Source of the DNA: Halonotius pteroides
GTDB lineage: Archaea > Halobacteriota > Halobacteria > Halobacteriales > Haloferacaceae
Reading direction: 5' to 3'
Assembly (NCBI RefSeq): GCF_003605635.1
Contig: NZ_QMDW01000013.1
Location: 16,430 to 80,429 of the forward strand
DNA: 64,000 nucleotides
The notes below the pieces were generated by a model that did no database searches, was not told the origin of the DNA, and saw only the letters and a program-made list of their open reading frames with translations. Position numbers and translations under genes: made by a program. The number at the start of each line of letters is the position of its first letter. The first letter of the stretch is position 1. Below, piece by piece: positions 8,144 to 17,044 of the stretch.

Positions 8144-8410
8144 TTAGACGCCGGCGTCGCTGAGGGCGTCCTCAAGATCGCCGCGCTGGGTGACGCCGAC
8201 GAACCGCTCGACGATCCCGTCGTCGTTTTCGATGACAAGCGTCGGTAGCGATCGCACCTGGTACTCGTTGGCGACCTCCTGTTCCTCGTCGACGTCGACC
8301 TTGGCGAACTCCACGTCCTCGTAGTCGGCCTCCAGCTCTTCGAGGATCGGATCCTGCGTCTTACACGGGCCACACCAGTCGGCATAAAAGTCTGTCAGTC
8401 GAACAGTCAT
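8144..8410 (-). CDS. Thioredoxin
   Basis: This is an 88-residue thioredoxin with the redox motif W12-C-G-P-C16 directly after FYAD. The cis-proline segment is visible as VRSLPTLVI. It would reduce protein disulfides in the cytoplasm. It is shorter at the N-terminus than standard thioredoxin (about 105), lacking most of the first beta-alpha unit, a form common in archaea. The start is the ATG at 8408-8410. A longer upstream frame (to 8779) is antisense to secG and is not used. It is divergent from secG (8529). Confidence 0.9.
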   Translation of the reverse strand: MTVRLTDFYADWCGPCKTQDPILEELEADYEDVEFAKVDVDEEQEVANEYQVRSLPTLVIENDDGIVERFVGVTQRGDLEDALSDAGV

Positions 8411-8528
8411 CGTGCGGCAAACTGTTGCGCCGACGCGGTCATAAGCGTTTCCTCCCCGTTGTTGGCGGTCGATGACGACCGCGGTCGAAGCCGAAACGCT
8501 TAGGTCGCCAAAGTGGCGACTGTCGACA

Positions 8529-8693
8529 ATGGCTTCCAGTGGGAACTCCGGCGGACTGATGTCCAGTGCCGGGTTGGTGCGGTACTTCGACTCCGAGGAT
8601 CGCAACGCGATCCGTATCGATCCGAAAACTGTGATGGCGTTCTGCGTCCTCTTTGGCGTCTTTGTGCAGGTGCTGACGCTGACGGTCGCCTGA
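8529..8693 (+). CDS. secG: Preprotein translocase subunit Sec61-beta (SecG)
   Basis: This is a 54-residue tail-anchored protein starting [20 protein letters not shown]. The following segment [17 protein letters not shown] and the single C-terminal helix [17 protein letters not shown] are diagnostic of archaeal Sec61-beta. It is the small accessory subunit of the SecYE channel. The ATG at 8529 is chosen over the open frame from 8472 because homologues begin at this point. pdxT follows 41 bp downstream and may be co-transcribed. Confidence 0.93.
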   Translation: MASSGNSGGLMSSAGLVRYFDSEDRNAIRIDPKTVMAFCVLFGVFVQVLTLTVA

Positions 8694-8734
8694 TCGATCC
8701 GGTAGCTTTTGTCCCCAGCGCGCCAGCTATCCGT

Positions 8735-9349
8735 ATGCATGTTGGCGTGATTGCTGTTCAGGGCGACGTGAGCGAACACGCCGCCGCGATCCGGCGTGTC
8801 GCCGATGCTCGCGGCGTCGACACCGAGATCACGAAGATCCGCGAGGCCGGACTCGTCGACGACTGCGATGTGTTGCTCATGCCCGGCGGGGAGTCGACAA
8901 CGATCTCACGGCTGCTTGCTGACGAGGGTATCGACGAGGAGATCAACGCTCACGTCGAGAGCGGCAAGCCGATCTTGGCGACCTGTGCCGGGCTGATTGT
9001 CGCCGCCCGCGATCCACAAGATGAGCGTGTCCAGTCGCTCGATATGCTAGATATCACGGTCGACCGCAACGCATTCGGCCGCCAGAGGGATAGCTTCGAA
9101 GCCCCGCTCGATATCGCTGGTCTCGATGAGCCGTTTCCGGCGGTGTTCATTCGCGCCCCGCTGGTCGAATCGGTCGGCGAGGACGTGGCGGTACTTGCCG
9201 ACTGGGAAGACAGCCCGGTTGCCGTCCGGCAGGGGCCGGTTGTCGCCACCTCGTTCCATCCCGAACTGACCGAGGACAGTCGCTTACACGAACTCGCGCT
9301 GTTCGACGGTCACCCGGCCGCAGCCGAGACCCCGGAGGCCAATCAATGA
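8735..9349 (+). CDS. pdxT: PdxT, glutaminase subunit of pyridoxal 5'-phosphate synthase
   Basis: This 204-residue class-I amidotransferase releases ammonia from glutamine for PdxS in PLP synthesis. It begins MHVGVIAVQGDVSEHAAAIR, typical of PdxT. The oxyanion segment MPGGESTTISRLL is present, the nucleophile is C84 in ATCAGLIV, and the catalytic His-Glu pair lies in TSFHPELTED near the end. PdxS is not in the window. The stop overlaps the hisE start as ATGA, so the two genes are coupled even though they belong to different pathways. Confidence 0.95.
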   Translation: MHVGVIAVQGDVSEHAAAIRRVADARGVDTEITKIREAGLVDDCDVLLMPGGESTTISRLLADEGIDEEINAHVESGKPILATCAGLIVAARDPQDERVQSLDMLDITVDRNAFGRQRDSFEAPLDIAGLDEPFPAVFIRAPLVESVGEDVAVLADWEDSPVAVRQGPVVATSFHPELTEDSRLHELALFDGHPAAAETPEANQ

Positions 9350-9681
9350 GCGATGATACTGCAACCGGGTTCGACGGGGTTGACGATGCCGCTGCTCCCG
9401 AAGCCGTCATCGATTCGTTGTTTGCGACGATTAAACAGCGGCAGGCAGAGCTGCCGGAAGACTCCTATACGGCCTCGCTGTTCACCCACGAGAAAGGCGA
9501 CAATGAGGTACTCGAAAAACTCGGTGAGGAAGCGACCGAGGTGATACTCGCGGCGAAAGATGACGACCTTGACGATCTTCAGTATGAGTCAGCGGATCTC
9601 GTCTACCATCTGCTGGTGTTGTTTGCGATGAAGGGGTTGGATGTCGATGATCTGCGTGACGAACTCGAATCGCGGTTCTGA
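9346..9681 (+). CDS. hisE: HisE, phosphoribosyl-ATP pyrophosphatase
   Basis: This 111-residue enzyme hydrolyses phosphoribosyl-ATP to phosphoribosyl-AMP in histidine synthesis. The MazG-like all-alpha core is visible as SYTASLFTHEKGDNEVLEKL and GEEATEVILAAKDDD, which carry the metal-binding glutamates, and then ESADLVYHLLVLFA. It stands apart from other his genes and overlaps pdxT by 4 bp. A 25-residue acidic N-terminal extension precedes the core, a common haloarchaeal feature. Confidence 0.94.
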   Translation: MSDDTATGFDGVDDAAAPEAVIDSLFATIKQRQAELPEDSYTASLFTHEKGDNEVLEKLGEEATEVILAAKDDDLDDLQYESADLVYHLLVLFAMKGLDVDDLRDELESRF

Positions 9682-9726
9682 GCCGTTCCCGACGCGTTTT
9701 TCAAATTGCTTGCTAAAGAGCAACCA

Positions 9727-10539
9727 ATGAACGCAGTGACGCTTGGCCCGACCGGAACCTACTCACACCGTGCCGCCCGCGCCGTTGCCGACGATGTTGC
9801 CTTCCGCGAGTCGGTGACTGCCATCATCGAAGCCGTCGCGGGCGGCGAGTTTGAACGCGGCGTCGTCCCGATCGAAAACAGCATCGAGGGCAGCGTCACC
9901 GAAACGCTGGACGCCCTCGCGGACTACGAGGTGAGCGTCACCAGTGAGATCGTCACCCCGATCCGCCACGCGCTGCTCGCCCAAGGCGACTCCTTCGACA
10001 CCATCGCCAGCCACGCCCAAGCCCTCGCACAGTGTCGCAGCTACCTCGAAGCGCACTATCCCAACGCCACACAGGAGGCCGTTGCCTCCACCGCCCGCGG
10101 CGTCCAGTCGGCCCGCGAGAATAGCTCTATCGCCGGCATCGGCCACCCGGACAACGCGACCAACGGGGCCGACCTCCAGATTCTCGCCGAGGATATCCAA
10201 GATCAGGACTCCAACGCCACGCGGTTTTTCGTCGTTGCGCCCGCCGCGGAGCGAACCGACGCCGGCGGAAAAACCTCGTTGATTGTCTACCCCAGCGCTA
10301 ACTATCCTGGCCTACTGTTGGAGCTACTGGAGGCGTTTGCTGATCGTGATATCAACCTCTCCCGTGTGGAATCCCGTCCGAGCGGCGCGAGACTCGGCGA
10401 CTATCTCTTCCATTTCGACATCGAGGCCGGCGTCTACGAGAGCCGTGTACAGGAGGCCTTCGCTGAGATCGAGGAACTGGCCGCCGACGGCTGGGTTCGC
10501 AATCTCGGCTCCTACGATACGAAACACGTTCTGTACTGA
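9727..10539 (+). CDS. pheA: PheA, prephenate dehydratase
   Basis: This 270-residue enzyme converts prephenate to phenylpyruvate in phenylalanine synthesis. The catalytic domain contains LGPTGTYSHRAARAV, VPIENSIEGSVTETLD and ATRFFVVAP, the last with the Thr-Arg-Phe catalytic motif. The C-terminal ACT domain is visible as KTSLIVYPSANYPGLLLELL and ESRPSGARLGDYLFHFDIE, which gives feedback control by phenylalanine. The ATG at 9727 is preferred over the open frame from 9706. It is followed at once by a terminator-like palindrome and T tract. Confidence 0.95.
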   Translation: MNAVTLGPTGTYSHRAARAVADDVAFRESVTAIIEAVAGGEFERGVVPIENSIEGSVTETLDALADYEVSVTSEIVTPIRHALLAQGDSFDTIASHAQALAQCRSYLEAHYPNATQEAVASTARGVQSARENSSIAGIGHPDNATNGADLQILAEDIQDQDSNATRFFVVAPAAERTDAGGKTSLIVYPSANYPGLLLELLEAFADRDINLSRVESRPSGARLGDYLFHFDIEAGVYESRVQEAFAEIEELAADGWVRNLGSYDTKHVLY

Positions 10540-10563
10540 GCTGCCGGCAGCTATTTGCTTTTT
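10539..10563 (+). terminator. Palindrome plus T tract after pheA
   Basis: AGCTGCCGGCAGCT (10539-10552) is a perfect 14-bp palindrome that begins on the last base of the pheA stop codon. It is followed by a TTTTT run at 10559-10563. It can form a 5-bp stem with a 4-nt loop. This is an intrinsic-terminator-like arrangement, although archaeal termination mostly depends on the T tract. Confidence 0.5.
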
Positions 10564-10617
10564 GTCGCTGTGAAAACGACGAAAAGCTTGAAGCCGATTC
10601 AGGGGTAACTATCGGGT

Positions 10618-11049
10618 ATGCCTGAGAAACCGAACCCCTTCGAGGAGCTTGACGAGCTGATCGAGCGCATGAACGACCAGTTCGGCGAGCTGAGCCGCAC
10701 CTTTGAGGGCGGCAGTGTCCTCTCGGAGATCAGCGTCGATGTCGCCGACCACGGCGAGGAGATCGTCGTCACCGCTGATCTCCCTGGGTTCGCCGAGGCG
10801 GATATCGATCTCCACGCCGACGAGGACTCTGTTACGCTCAGCGCGGAAGCTGAGACCGAAACCGTCGACGACGACGCCCACTACCACCGCAAGGAACGCA
10901 GCCACCAGTCGGTCAGCCGTCGGGTACGGTTGCCGGAGTCGGTCGACGCCGCGGCTGCAACCGCGGGCTACACTAATGGCGCGCTGACGGTCACGCTGCC
11001 GAAACTCGATCCCGACGCGCCCGGCGGCCACGAGATCGACGTGGAATAA
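10618..11049 (+). CDS. Hsp20 / alpha-crystallin family small heat-shock protein
   Basis: This is a 143-residue ATP-independent holdase chaperone. The alpha-crystallin domain spans about residues 35-135, with ISVDVADHGEEIVVTADLPG at its start, FAEADIDLHADEDSVTLSAE in the middle, and the closing consensus TAGYTNGALTVTLPK. The N-terminal arm (PNPFEELDELIERMNDQFGE) is amphipathic and likely drives oligomerisation. It is a single gene between pheA and a small membrane protein. Confidence 0.92.
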   Translation: MPEKPNPFEELDELIERMNDQFGELSRTFEGGSVLSEISVDVADHGEEIVVTADLPGFAEADIDLHADEDSVTLSAEAETETVDDDAHYHRKERSHQSVSRRVRLPESVDAAAATAGYTNGALTVTLPKLDPDAPGGHEIDVE

Positions 11050-11102
11050 CGCCGATTTGAGTCACCAGTACCATTTTGCTGTCACAGCCGCCACCGACAG
11101 CC

Positions 11103-11282
11103 ATGCCCTCTAGAGACAACATCGTTATCTTCGGCTTCATCGCTGTCGCCGTGACAGCCGCCGTCGGCATCGACACCGCAACCACGTTGCCCGGCTGGCT
11201 CCCGTTTGCCAGTCTGTTGGGACTTGGCGTCATCGCGCCGCTGCTCGTCAACAACTATCTCGACGCACGCGACGCTGCCTGA
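11103..11282 (+). CDS. Small two-helix membrane protein, function unknown
   Basis: This 59-residue ORF starts at the ATG at 11103 (MPSRDNIVIFG). Two hydrophobic segments are visible, IVIFGFIAVAVTAAVGI and PFASLLGLGVIAPLLV, separated by a short polar turn, with a charged tail NNYLDARDAA. It resembles small haloarchaeal membrane proteins of unknown role. It is convergent with atpB, in the place where atpD often lies in other haloarchaea. Confidence 0.65.
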   Translation: MPSRDNIVIFGFIAVAVTAAVGIDTATTLPGWLPFASLLGLGVIAPLLVNNYLDARDAA

Positions 11283-11326
11283 GAGTTACAGCGAACCGAA
11301 GCGACAGGAAAGAGAAAACAGCGAGC

Positions 11327-12739
11327 TTAGTCGGCGGTCGCTTCGACTTCCTCACCCTCGTCGTCGACGTAGTAGGTCTCGATGAACTCCTCGTCGATCC
11401 GGTTGAGCTCCGCTTTCGGTAGCTTGCTGAGTAGCTCCCAGCCGAGATTGAGGGTGTCCTCCAGCCCGCGGTTGGTGTCGAACCCTTGATCGATGAAGTC
11501 GGTCTCGAAGTCGTCAGCGAAGTCGAGATACTTGTTATCCCGATCGCTGAGCGCTTCGCGGCCGACAATGTTGACGAGGTCGCGCAGGTTCTCACCCTCC
11601 GCATACGCGGCGTACATCTGGTTTGCCACGTCGCTGTGATCCTCGCGGGTCAGACCCTCGCCGATCCCGTCGTCCATCAGCCGCGAGAGGCTGGGCAGGA
11701 CGTTGACGGGCGGCTGGACGCCCTGACTGTTGAGGTCGCGGTCGACGTAGATCTGGCCTTCCGTGATATACCCCGTCAGATCCGGGATCGGGTGGGTGTC
11801 GTCGTCGCCGGGCATCGTGAGGATCGGGATCTGGGTGACCGAGCCCTCACGGCCTTGAATCCGCCCGGCGCGCTCATACAGCGTCGCCAGATCGGTGTAC
11901 ATGTAGCCGGGGTAGCCACGGCGACCCGGCACCTCTTCACGGGCCGCACCGATCTCCCGCAGTGCCTCACAGTAGTTCGTCATGTCCGTGAGGATGACAA
12001 GAACGTGGTAGTCCTTCTCGAAGGCGAGGTATTCGGCGGTCGTCAAGGCGAGTCGCGGCGTGACCGTCCGCTCGACGGCGGGGTCGTCGGCTAGATTCGC
12101 AAAGACTACCGAGCGTTCGAGCGCGCCGGTGCGCTCGAAGTCGTCAATAAACTCGTTGGCCTCCTCCTGAGTGATCCCCATCGCACCGAAGATCACGGCG
12201 AACTCGCTGTCTTCACCCTCCGCTTCTTCCTCGGGTACGCTGGCCTGTCGGGCGATCTGGAGTGCCAGATCGTTGTGTGGCAGCCCCGACGCCGAAAAGA
12301 TCGGCAGCTTCTGGCCCCGAACAAGCGTGTTCATACCGTCGATGGCACTCACACCGGTCTGGATGAACTCCTCGGGGTACTCCCGGGAGTAGGGGTTGAT
12401 CGCCGCGCCGATGATATCCTCGCGGGACTCGGGGACGATCTCGGGGCCGCCGTCGATCGGCTGACCCGTCCCGTCCATAATCCGCCCGAGCAGATCCTCG
12501 GTGACGGGCATCTTCAGCGTCTCGCCGAGGAAGCGCACAGAGGCGTTGCGGTCGATCCCGCTGGTGCCCTCGAAGACCTGAATCGCCACAAGGCCGTCGT
12601 TTGACTCCAAGACCTGCCCGCGGAGCGTCCGTCCGTCCTCGGTCTCGATCTCGACGATCTCGTCGTAGCCGATCGGCTCGTCGACCTCGGCGTAAACGAG
12701 CGGGCCGCTGATCTCGTTGATTGTCTCGTACTCTTTCAT
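11327..12739 (-). CDS. atpB: A-type ATP synthase subunit B
   Basis: This 470-residue non-catalytic nucleotide-binding subunit alternates with subunit A in the A1 head. It begins [20 protein letters not shown] and contains [20 protein letters not shown], in place of a canonical P-loop, and [20 protein letters not shown] helices ([14 protein letters not shown]). The conserved [14 protein letters not shown] is also present. Its start and the atpA stop share one base (TAATG), so the subunits are translationally coupled. It is the last atp gene of the cluster in this window. Confidence 0.97.
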   Translation of the reverse strand: MKEYETINEISGPLVYAEVDEPIGYDEIVEIETEDGRTLRGQVLESNDGLVAIQVFEGTSGIDRNASVRFLGETLKMPVTEDLLGRIMDGTGQPIDGGPEIVPESREDIIGAAINPYSREYPEEFIQTGVSAIDGMNTLVRGQKLPIFSASGLPHNDLALQIARQASVPEEEAEGEDSEFAVIFGAMGITQEEANEFIDDFERTGALERSVVFANLADDPAVERTVTPRLALTTAEYLAFEKDYHVLVILTDMTNYCEALREIGAAREEVPGRRGYPGYMYTDLATLYERAGRIQGREGSVTQIPILTMPGDDDTHPIPDLTGYITEGQIYVDRDLNSQGVQPPVNVLPSLSRLMDDGIGEGLTREDHSDVANQMYAAYAEGENLRDLVNIVGREALSDRDNKYLDFADDFETDFIDQGFDTNRGLEDTLNLGWELLSKLPKAELNRIDEEFIETYYVDDEGEEVEATAD

Positions 12740-14496
12740 TAGTACATCCCCCGTAGTTCCTCGGTGATGTCGTCTTTCAGCTCCTCGATGTACTCCTCGT
12801 ACTCATCTTGAACGCCGATCCGGTTGATACGCGGTGTAGAGTCAAGCGAGACGAGATCTTCAACCGGCACGCCGGCGTCGAGTGCCTCGAAGGCCTCGTC
12901 GTTGTAGGTCTTGATTGTCGTGAGGATGCTGTGGGTTTTCTCCGGCGGGCAGAACGTATCCGTCGGGTGGAACGCATCCTGCTGAAGATAGGCCTCCCGC
13001 AGGTAGCGGGCGATCTCAAGGGTCAGCTGCTGATCCTCCGGCAGGGCGTCCTTGCCGACGAGCTGCACGATTTCCTGGAGCTCGCTTTCCTCGTCGAGGA
13101 CGTCGATAGCCCACTGGCGGGTCTCCGACCAGTCCTCGGTGACGTTCTCTTCGAACCACGGGTCAAGCTGATCTCGGTACAGCGAGTACGATTCGTTCCA
13201 GTTGATCGACGGGAAGTGCCGGCGTTCGGCCAGATCCGCGTCGAGGGCCCAAAACGTCTTGACGATTCGCAGCGTGTTCTGGGTGACTGGTTCGGAGAAA
13301 TCGCCGCCGGGCGGGCTGACCGCGCCGATAACCGACACCGAGCCGGTCGTCCCGTTGGTGTTCTCGAAGAAGCCGGCTCGCTCGTAGAACTGGCTGAGCC
13401 GCGCCGAGAGGTACGCCGGGTAGCCCTCCTCGCCGGGCATCTCCTCAAGCCGGGAGGAGATCTCCCGCATGGCCTCGGCCCACCGCGAGGTGGAGTCGGC
13501 CATGAGTGCCACGTCGTACCCCATGTCGCGGAAGAACTCCGCGATGGTAATCCCCGTGTAGATGCAGGACTCACGGGCTGCGACGGGCATATTCGACGTG
13601 TTGGCGATGAGGCAGGTGCGGGCCATCAGCGGATTGCCGGTTTTGGGATCGTCCAGCTCCGGGAAATCCTCAATGACCTCGGTCATCTCGTTGCCACGCT
13701 CGCCACAGCCGACGTAGACGACGATGTCGGCGTCGGCCCACTTGGCGAGTTGGTGCTGTGTCACCGTCTTCCCGGAGCCGAACGGGCCCGGAATCGCCGC
13801 TGTCCCGCCTTTCGCGATCGGGAACAGCCCATCGAGAACGCGCTGCCCTGAGATGAGCGGCTGTGTCGGTGTTTTCTTCTCGACAGCCGGCCGTGGTGTC
13901 CGAACCGGCCACTCTTGATGCATCGAGATCTCCTCGCCGGAATCGAGTTCGACGACCGTCTCCTCAACGGTGTAGTTGCCGGACTCGACGGCGACGACCT
14001 CGCCGCCATCCGAGTCAGGCGGCACCATCACCTTGTGGTCGATGGTGACTGTCTCCTCGACGATGCCGACAACGTCGCCGGCGGATACGTCGTCTCCCTC
14101 CTCGACCTCGGGCTGGAACGCCCACTCCTTGTCGAGGTCGATGCCGGGGGCGTCGACCCCGCGGTCGAGAAACGCACTGTTCATCTTGTCTTCCAGCACG
14201 TCAAGTGGGCGCTGGGTGCCGTCGTAGATGGCATCCAGCATGCCAGGGCCGAGGTCGACCGACAGCGGCTCACCCGTGTTTTCGACGGGTTCGCCCGGGC
14301 CGACCCCGGAGGTCTCCTCGTACACCTGGATGGTTGTCACGTCGCCTTCGATCTCGATAACCTCGCCCATCAGCCCTTCGTCGCCGACGTAGACGACGTC
14401 GTTCATCCGGGCGTCGAGATCGCGGGCGGTGACAACCGGCCCACTGACGCTTTCGATGACGCCGGTTGCGGCGTCCTGTTGGGTTGCTTGACTCAT
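12739..14496 (-). CDS. atpA: A-type ATP synthase catalytic subunit A
   Basis: This is the 585-residue catalytic subunit of the A1 head. The P-loop is visible in [15 protein letters not shown], followed by [15 protein letters not shown] and by [20 protein letters not shown]. The non-homologous insert typical of A/V-type A subunits (about residues 115-190, [20 protein letters not shown]) is present. No intein interrupts the P-loop region, where some archaea carry one. It lies 2 bp after atpF and shares one base with atpB. Confidence 0.97.
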   Translation of the reverse strand: MSQATQQDAATGVIESVSGPVVTARDLDARMNDVVYVGDEGLMGEVIEIEGDVTTIQVYEETSGVGPGEPVENTGEPLSVDLGPGMLDAIYDGTQRPLDVLEDKMNSAFLDRGVDAPGIDLDKEWAFQPEVEEGDDVSAGDVVGIVEETVTIDHKVMVPPDSDGGEVVAVESGNYTVEETVVELDSGEEISMHQEWPVRTPRPAVEKKTPTQPLISGQRVLDGLFPIAKGGTAAIPGPFGSGKTVTQHQLAKWADADIVVYVGCGERGNEMTEVIEDFPELDDPKTGNPLMARTCLIANTSNMPVAARESCIYTGITIAEFFRDMGYDVALMADSTSRWAEAMREISSRLEEMPGEEGYPAYLSARLSQFYERAGFFENTNGTTGSVSVIGAVSPPGGDFSEPVTQNTLRIVKTFWALDADLAERRHFPSINWNESYSLYRDQLDPWFEENVTEDWSETRQWAIDVLDEESELQEIVQLVGKDALPEDQQLTLEIARYLREAYLQQDAFHPTDTFCPPEKTHSILTTIKTYNDEAFEALDAGVPVEDLVSLDSTPRINRIGVQDEYEEYIEELKDDITEELRGMY

Positions 14497-14498
14497 AG

Positions 14499-14825
14499 TT
14501 AGTCGTCTTCCTCCATCAGATCGATGCCGATGGCGCGTTTGATCTGTCCGCGGAGATCGCCGCTGCCCGCGCCGCCACCAAGGGTGACAAGCGTTGGCTC
14601 GACGCTGGTTTCGACTGCCTTCCGCGTTCCGCGGGACAAATAATCGAGATCGTCGTCGTACATGACGATGATACCGACGGTCTCGTCGTTGAGGACGCGC
14701 TCGACGGCGTCGTCAAGCGCGTCGTCCTTCTCGTCGTCGGGCACGTTTTCGAACGTCTGCACGCCGGCCAGCCGGAAGCCGGTGGTGAAATCCGGGCTGC
14801 CGATGACCGCGATCTCCTGGCTCAT
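14499..14825 (-). CDS. atpF: A-type ATP synthase subunit F
   Basis: This 108-residue protein is the small rotor-axle subunit that binds subunit D in the central stalk. It starts [20 protein letters not shown] and contains [15 protein letters not shown], both typical of subunit F. It overlaps the atpC stop by 4 bp (ATGA) and is followed 2 bp later by atpA. Its usual partner, subunit D, is not encoded in this window. Confidence 0.94.
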   Translation of the reverse strand: MSQEIAVIGSPDFTTGFRLAGVQTFENVPDDEKDDALDDAVERVLNDETVGIIVMYDDDLDYLSRGTRKAVETSVEPTLVTLGGGAGSGDLRGQIKRAIGIDLMEEDD

Positions 14826-15895
14826 AGAATCACCAACTCCTGTTCGATGGCCGTTTCGCTCAGCCCGGCCTCGCGGCCGCGAGCGATGGCACGGATGTTG
14901 GTTACTTCCCGCTCCTTCATCAAAATGTAGGCTACGACCGGGCAGATCGACAACGGATGGACGTTGCCGAGCTGTCTGGAGTACTGTAGTAACACCGCCT
15001 CCAAGGCGCGCTCGAAGTCGATGAGACTGTCAGCGGTCTCCAACTCGTTGAGCGGCTCTGAGAGCCGTTTCCCGTATCTGCTTTCTCTGATCCGCGTGAT
15101 GAGTTCGTCCGTGTTTCCGACCAACGTCGTCATCTCGCTGGCCGAAAACAGCCGCCCGCCGTCGATGAAGTACGCGCCGGGATCGATGTCCGCGCCGCTG
15201 CGAGCGAGCCGCAAGGCGTTGCGAACGTTTCGGAAATCGATCTCGGCTTGAAGAAACTCCCGGTAGAGGGCGACGGCTTCTCCACTAGGGAGGTTGCCGA
15301 GTAGCTGTTCGTAGAACGCCCGATCGACGGCGTTTTCCAGCGGCACCAGCGTGTCGGTCTCCTGAAAGTCCTCAAAGGCCGCCTCAACCCCGTCGCCGAA
15401 CATCGTGCCATCGAGAACGGTTACGACATCTTCGACGGTGCTGGCCTCAAGCAGTTGATTGAGCAGCGCGTCATCGAACTCGCCGGCCCGTATCAGGTCA
15501 GTCTCGACGGCCTCGCTGTCTGTGTCGGTGTAGACGCCGCGGAACACCGTCTTGATGTTCCAGGCATCGAACTTCCGGAGGTAGCGAGCGATGAGGCCGT
15601 ACAGCTGTCCCTCGGCGAAGCCCAACAACGCGTTGAAATGCCGCGCTAAGTTGCGGTTCAGCGCGTACTCGATGAGGTCAACGCCGCTGTGGCGGCTCCC
15701 GAGGGCGTTGATCTCCTGTTCGTACTCGGATTCCTCCATGTAGCGGGCGATCTCTGCGGGGCTCATGCGGACGAGCTTGCTGTACTCGTCATCGTCGAAC
15801 AGCACGCCCCGCCGGGCTCGCACCCGGGCGGTGACGTACTCGGGGTTCGAGCTACCGGGCGAGCCGGCCGATGCGTCCATTTCAGGCGTGCTCAT
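14822..15895 (-). CDS. atpC: A-type ATP synthase subunit C
   Basis: This is a 357-residue all-alpha funnel-shaped subunit linking the membrane rotor ring to the central stalk (V-type d homologue). Family features are YVTARVRARRGVLFDDDEY near the N-terminus, GSRHSGVDLIEYALNRNLAR, and the closing KEREVTNIRAIARGREAGLS. Both junctions (with atpE upstream and atpF downstream) are 4-bp ATGA overlaps. A roughly 20-residue Ser/Pro/Gly-rich N-terminal extension precedes the conserved core. Confidence 0.95.
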   Translation of the reverse strand: MSTPEMDASAGSPGSSNPEYVTARVRARRGVLFDDDEYSKLVRMSPAEIARYMEESEYEQEINALGSRHSGVDLIEYALNRNLARHFNALLGFAEGQLYGLIARYLRKFDAWNIKTVFRGVYTDTDSEAVETDLIRAGEFDDALLNQLLEASTVEDVVTVLDGTMFGDGVEAAFEDFQETDTLVPLENAVDRAFYEQLLGNLPSGEAVALYREFLQAEIDFRNVRNALRLARSGADIDPGAYFIDGGRLFSASEMTTLVGNTDELITRIRESRYGKRLSEPLNELETADSLIDFERALEAVLLQYSRQLGNVHPLSICPVVAYILMKEREVTNIRAIARGREAGLSETAIEQELVIL

Positions 15896-16473
15896 TGCTC
15901 GAAGAGGTGGTCGGAAAGTTCCTTCAGATTCTCATCCCAGACGGTGTCGAGAACCGAGTCGAAGGTGTTGTTCACCCGAACGCGTGCGGTGTCGCTCTCG
16001 ACGATCACGCCGCCGAGACAGTCGCGGTCACCGGCAAAGCTGAAGCCGTCGTAGTCGGTCAGGATCTCCTCGATGAGCTCCTGATCGCCGTCCCGGCCGT
16101 AGACGCTGACGGTCGCGTCGTCGTCGAACTCCGTCGCGGCGTTTTCGATGAGCGTCCGGGTGAGCGACTGGCGACGGTCACCTGACAGCTCTGCGAGCGC
16201 CCCTTCGACCGCCTCGCGGACATCGGCAAGCACGTCACGACGGGCTTCGAGCCGCTGCTGTTTGGCTTCGAGGTTCGCACTCGACAGCGCCTGTTCGCGC
16301 TCTTGATCGATCTGTGATTCGACCTCGGCAGCGCGCTCGTCTTTGATCGCCTCGGCGTCGGCCTCGGCCTCAGCGATGATGGTCTCAGCTTCCGCCTCGG
16401 CCTCGGCGCGTATCTCCTCTGCACGCGCGCGGGCTTCGTCTTTAATGTCGTCGACGACGTGTTCCAAACTCAT
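15892..16473 (-). CDS. atpE: A-type ATP synthase subunit E
   Basis: This is the 193-residue peripheral stalk subunit that pairs with subunit H. The N-terminal 95 residues form a long charged coiled coil (DIKDEARARAEEIRAEAEAE and onwards). The C-terminal globular part carries VSVYGRDGDQELIEEIL and GGVIVESDTARVRVNNTFDS, typical of subunit E. It starts 17 bp after atpK and overlaps atpC by 4 bp. Confidence 0.94.
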   Translation of the reverse strand: MSLEHVVDDIKDEARARAEEIRAEAEAEAETIIAEAEADAEAIKDERAAEVESQIDQEREQALSSANLEAKQQRLEARRDVLADVREAVEGALAELSGDRRQSLTRTLIENAATEFDDDATVSVYGRDGDQELIEEILTDYDGFSFAGDRDCLGGVIVESDTARVRVNNTFDSVLDTVWDENLKELSDHLFEQ

Positions 16474-16490
16474 TGTTAGCCCGGATATCC

Positions 16491-16760
16491 TTACAGACCG
16501 ATCAGAACCACAACGATGAGTGCAAGGATAATGAGCGTTTCAGGAAGCACCGTCAGGATCAGGCCCTTTCCGAAGAGGCTCTCGTCTTCGGCCAGCGCGC
16601 CAACGGCGGCTGCACCGATCCCTCGCTGTGAGTAGCCGGCGGCAAGGGCGGCGAGGCCGACAGCGATCGCACTCGCTGCGGCCGGGCCGAGTGCTGCTCC
16701 ACCGGCTGCTCCACTCTGTAGTACAACGCTACTAGCTTCTGTGGCAAGTTCCAAGCTCAT
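16491..16760 (-). CDS. atpK: A-type ATP synthase proteolipid subunit K
   Basis: This is an 89-residue, two-helix membrane protein that forms the ion-carrying rotor ring (subunit c/K). The first helix contains GPAAASAIAVGLAALAAGYS and the second GLILTVLPETLIILALIVVV. E74 in LPET is placed to be the proton-binding carboxylate. No Na+-coordination set is obvious, in keeping with a proton ring, but this is an inference. It heads the K-E-C-F-A-B part of the cluster and has its own candidate promoter upstream. Confidence 0.94.
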   Translation of the reverse strand: MSLELATEASSVVLQSGAAGGAALGPAAASAIAVGLAALAAGYSQRGIGAAAVGALAEDESLFGKGLILTVLPETLIILALIVVVLIGL

Positions 16761-16785
16761 GTATTGTGTCTCGTGTCCGCTAACG

Positions 16786-16835
16786 TTGGCTTATAGCCGA
16801 ACAATTGGTATTGCTCCCACACAGTTCATAAAGCT
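16786..16835 (-). promoter_or_regulatory. Candidate promoter for atpK-E-C-F-A-B
   Basis: On the minus strand, GGCTATAAGCC (about 16789-16799), an inverted repeat around a TATA-like core, lies about 33 nt before the atpK start. A second TATA-like GCTTTATGAAC lies near 16826-16836. The 284-bp gap 16761-17044 between atpI and atpK contains no credible gene, so it is most simply read as a separate promoter and possible leader for the lower part of the ATP synthase cluster. Confidence 0.45.
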
Positions 16836-17044
16836 TCCCAAACCCGATAGTCCCACCAGTGAGCCGGTATGACACCGATTATCAGGTTTCCGACCAGTGC
16901 CGTTGCAGCGGTGGTCTGATACGGTCGCTCGACTGACAACTGTTGTGCAGAAGCACACGCGCTTGACGGTGTTACAGAGAGCCTTTGTACGCACCGACGC
17001 CGAAATGAAACCCAACCGACACCGAACTGAGAACCTGCGTGCGG

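Noticed and set aside
12808..13851. A 347-residue plus-strand frame inside atpA.
   Set aside because: Fully antisense to the catalytic ATP synthase subunit, with no motif or promoter.
16791..17015. A 74-codon minus-strand frame between atpI and atpK.
   Set aside because: It has no recognisable motif and an atypical Cys- and Arg-rich composition, and it covers the presumed atpK promoter.
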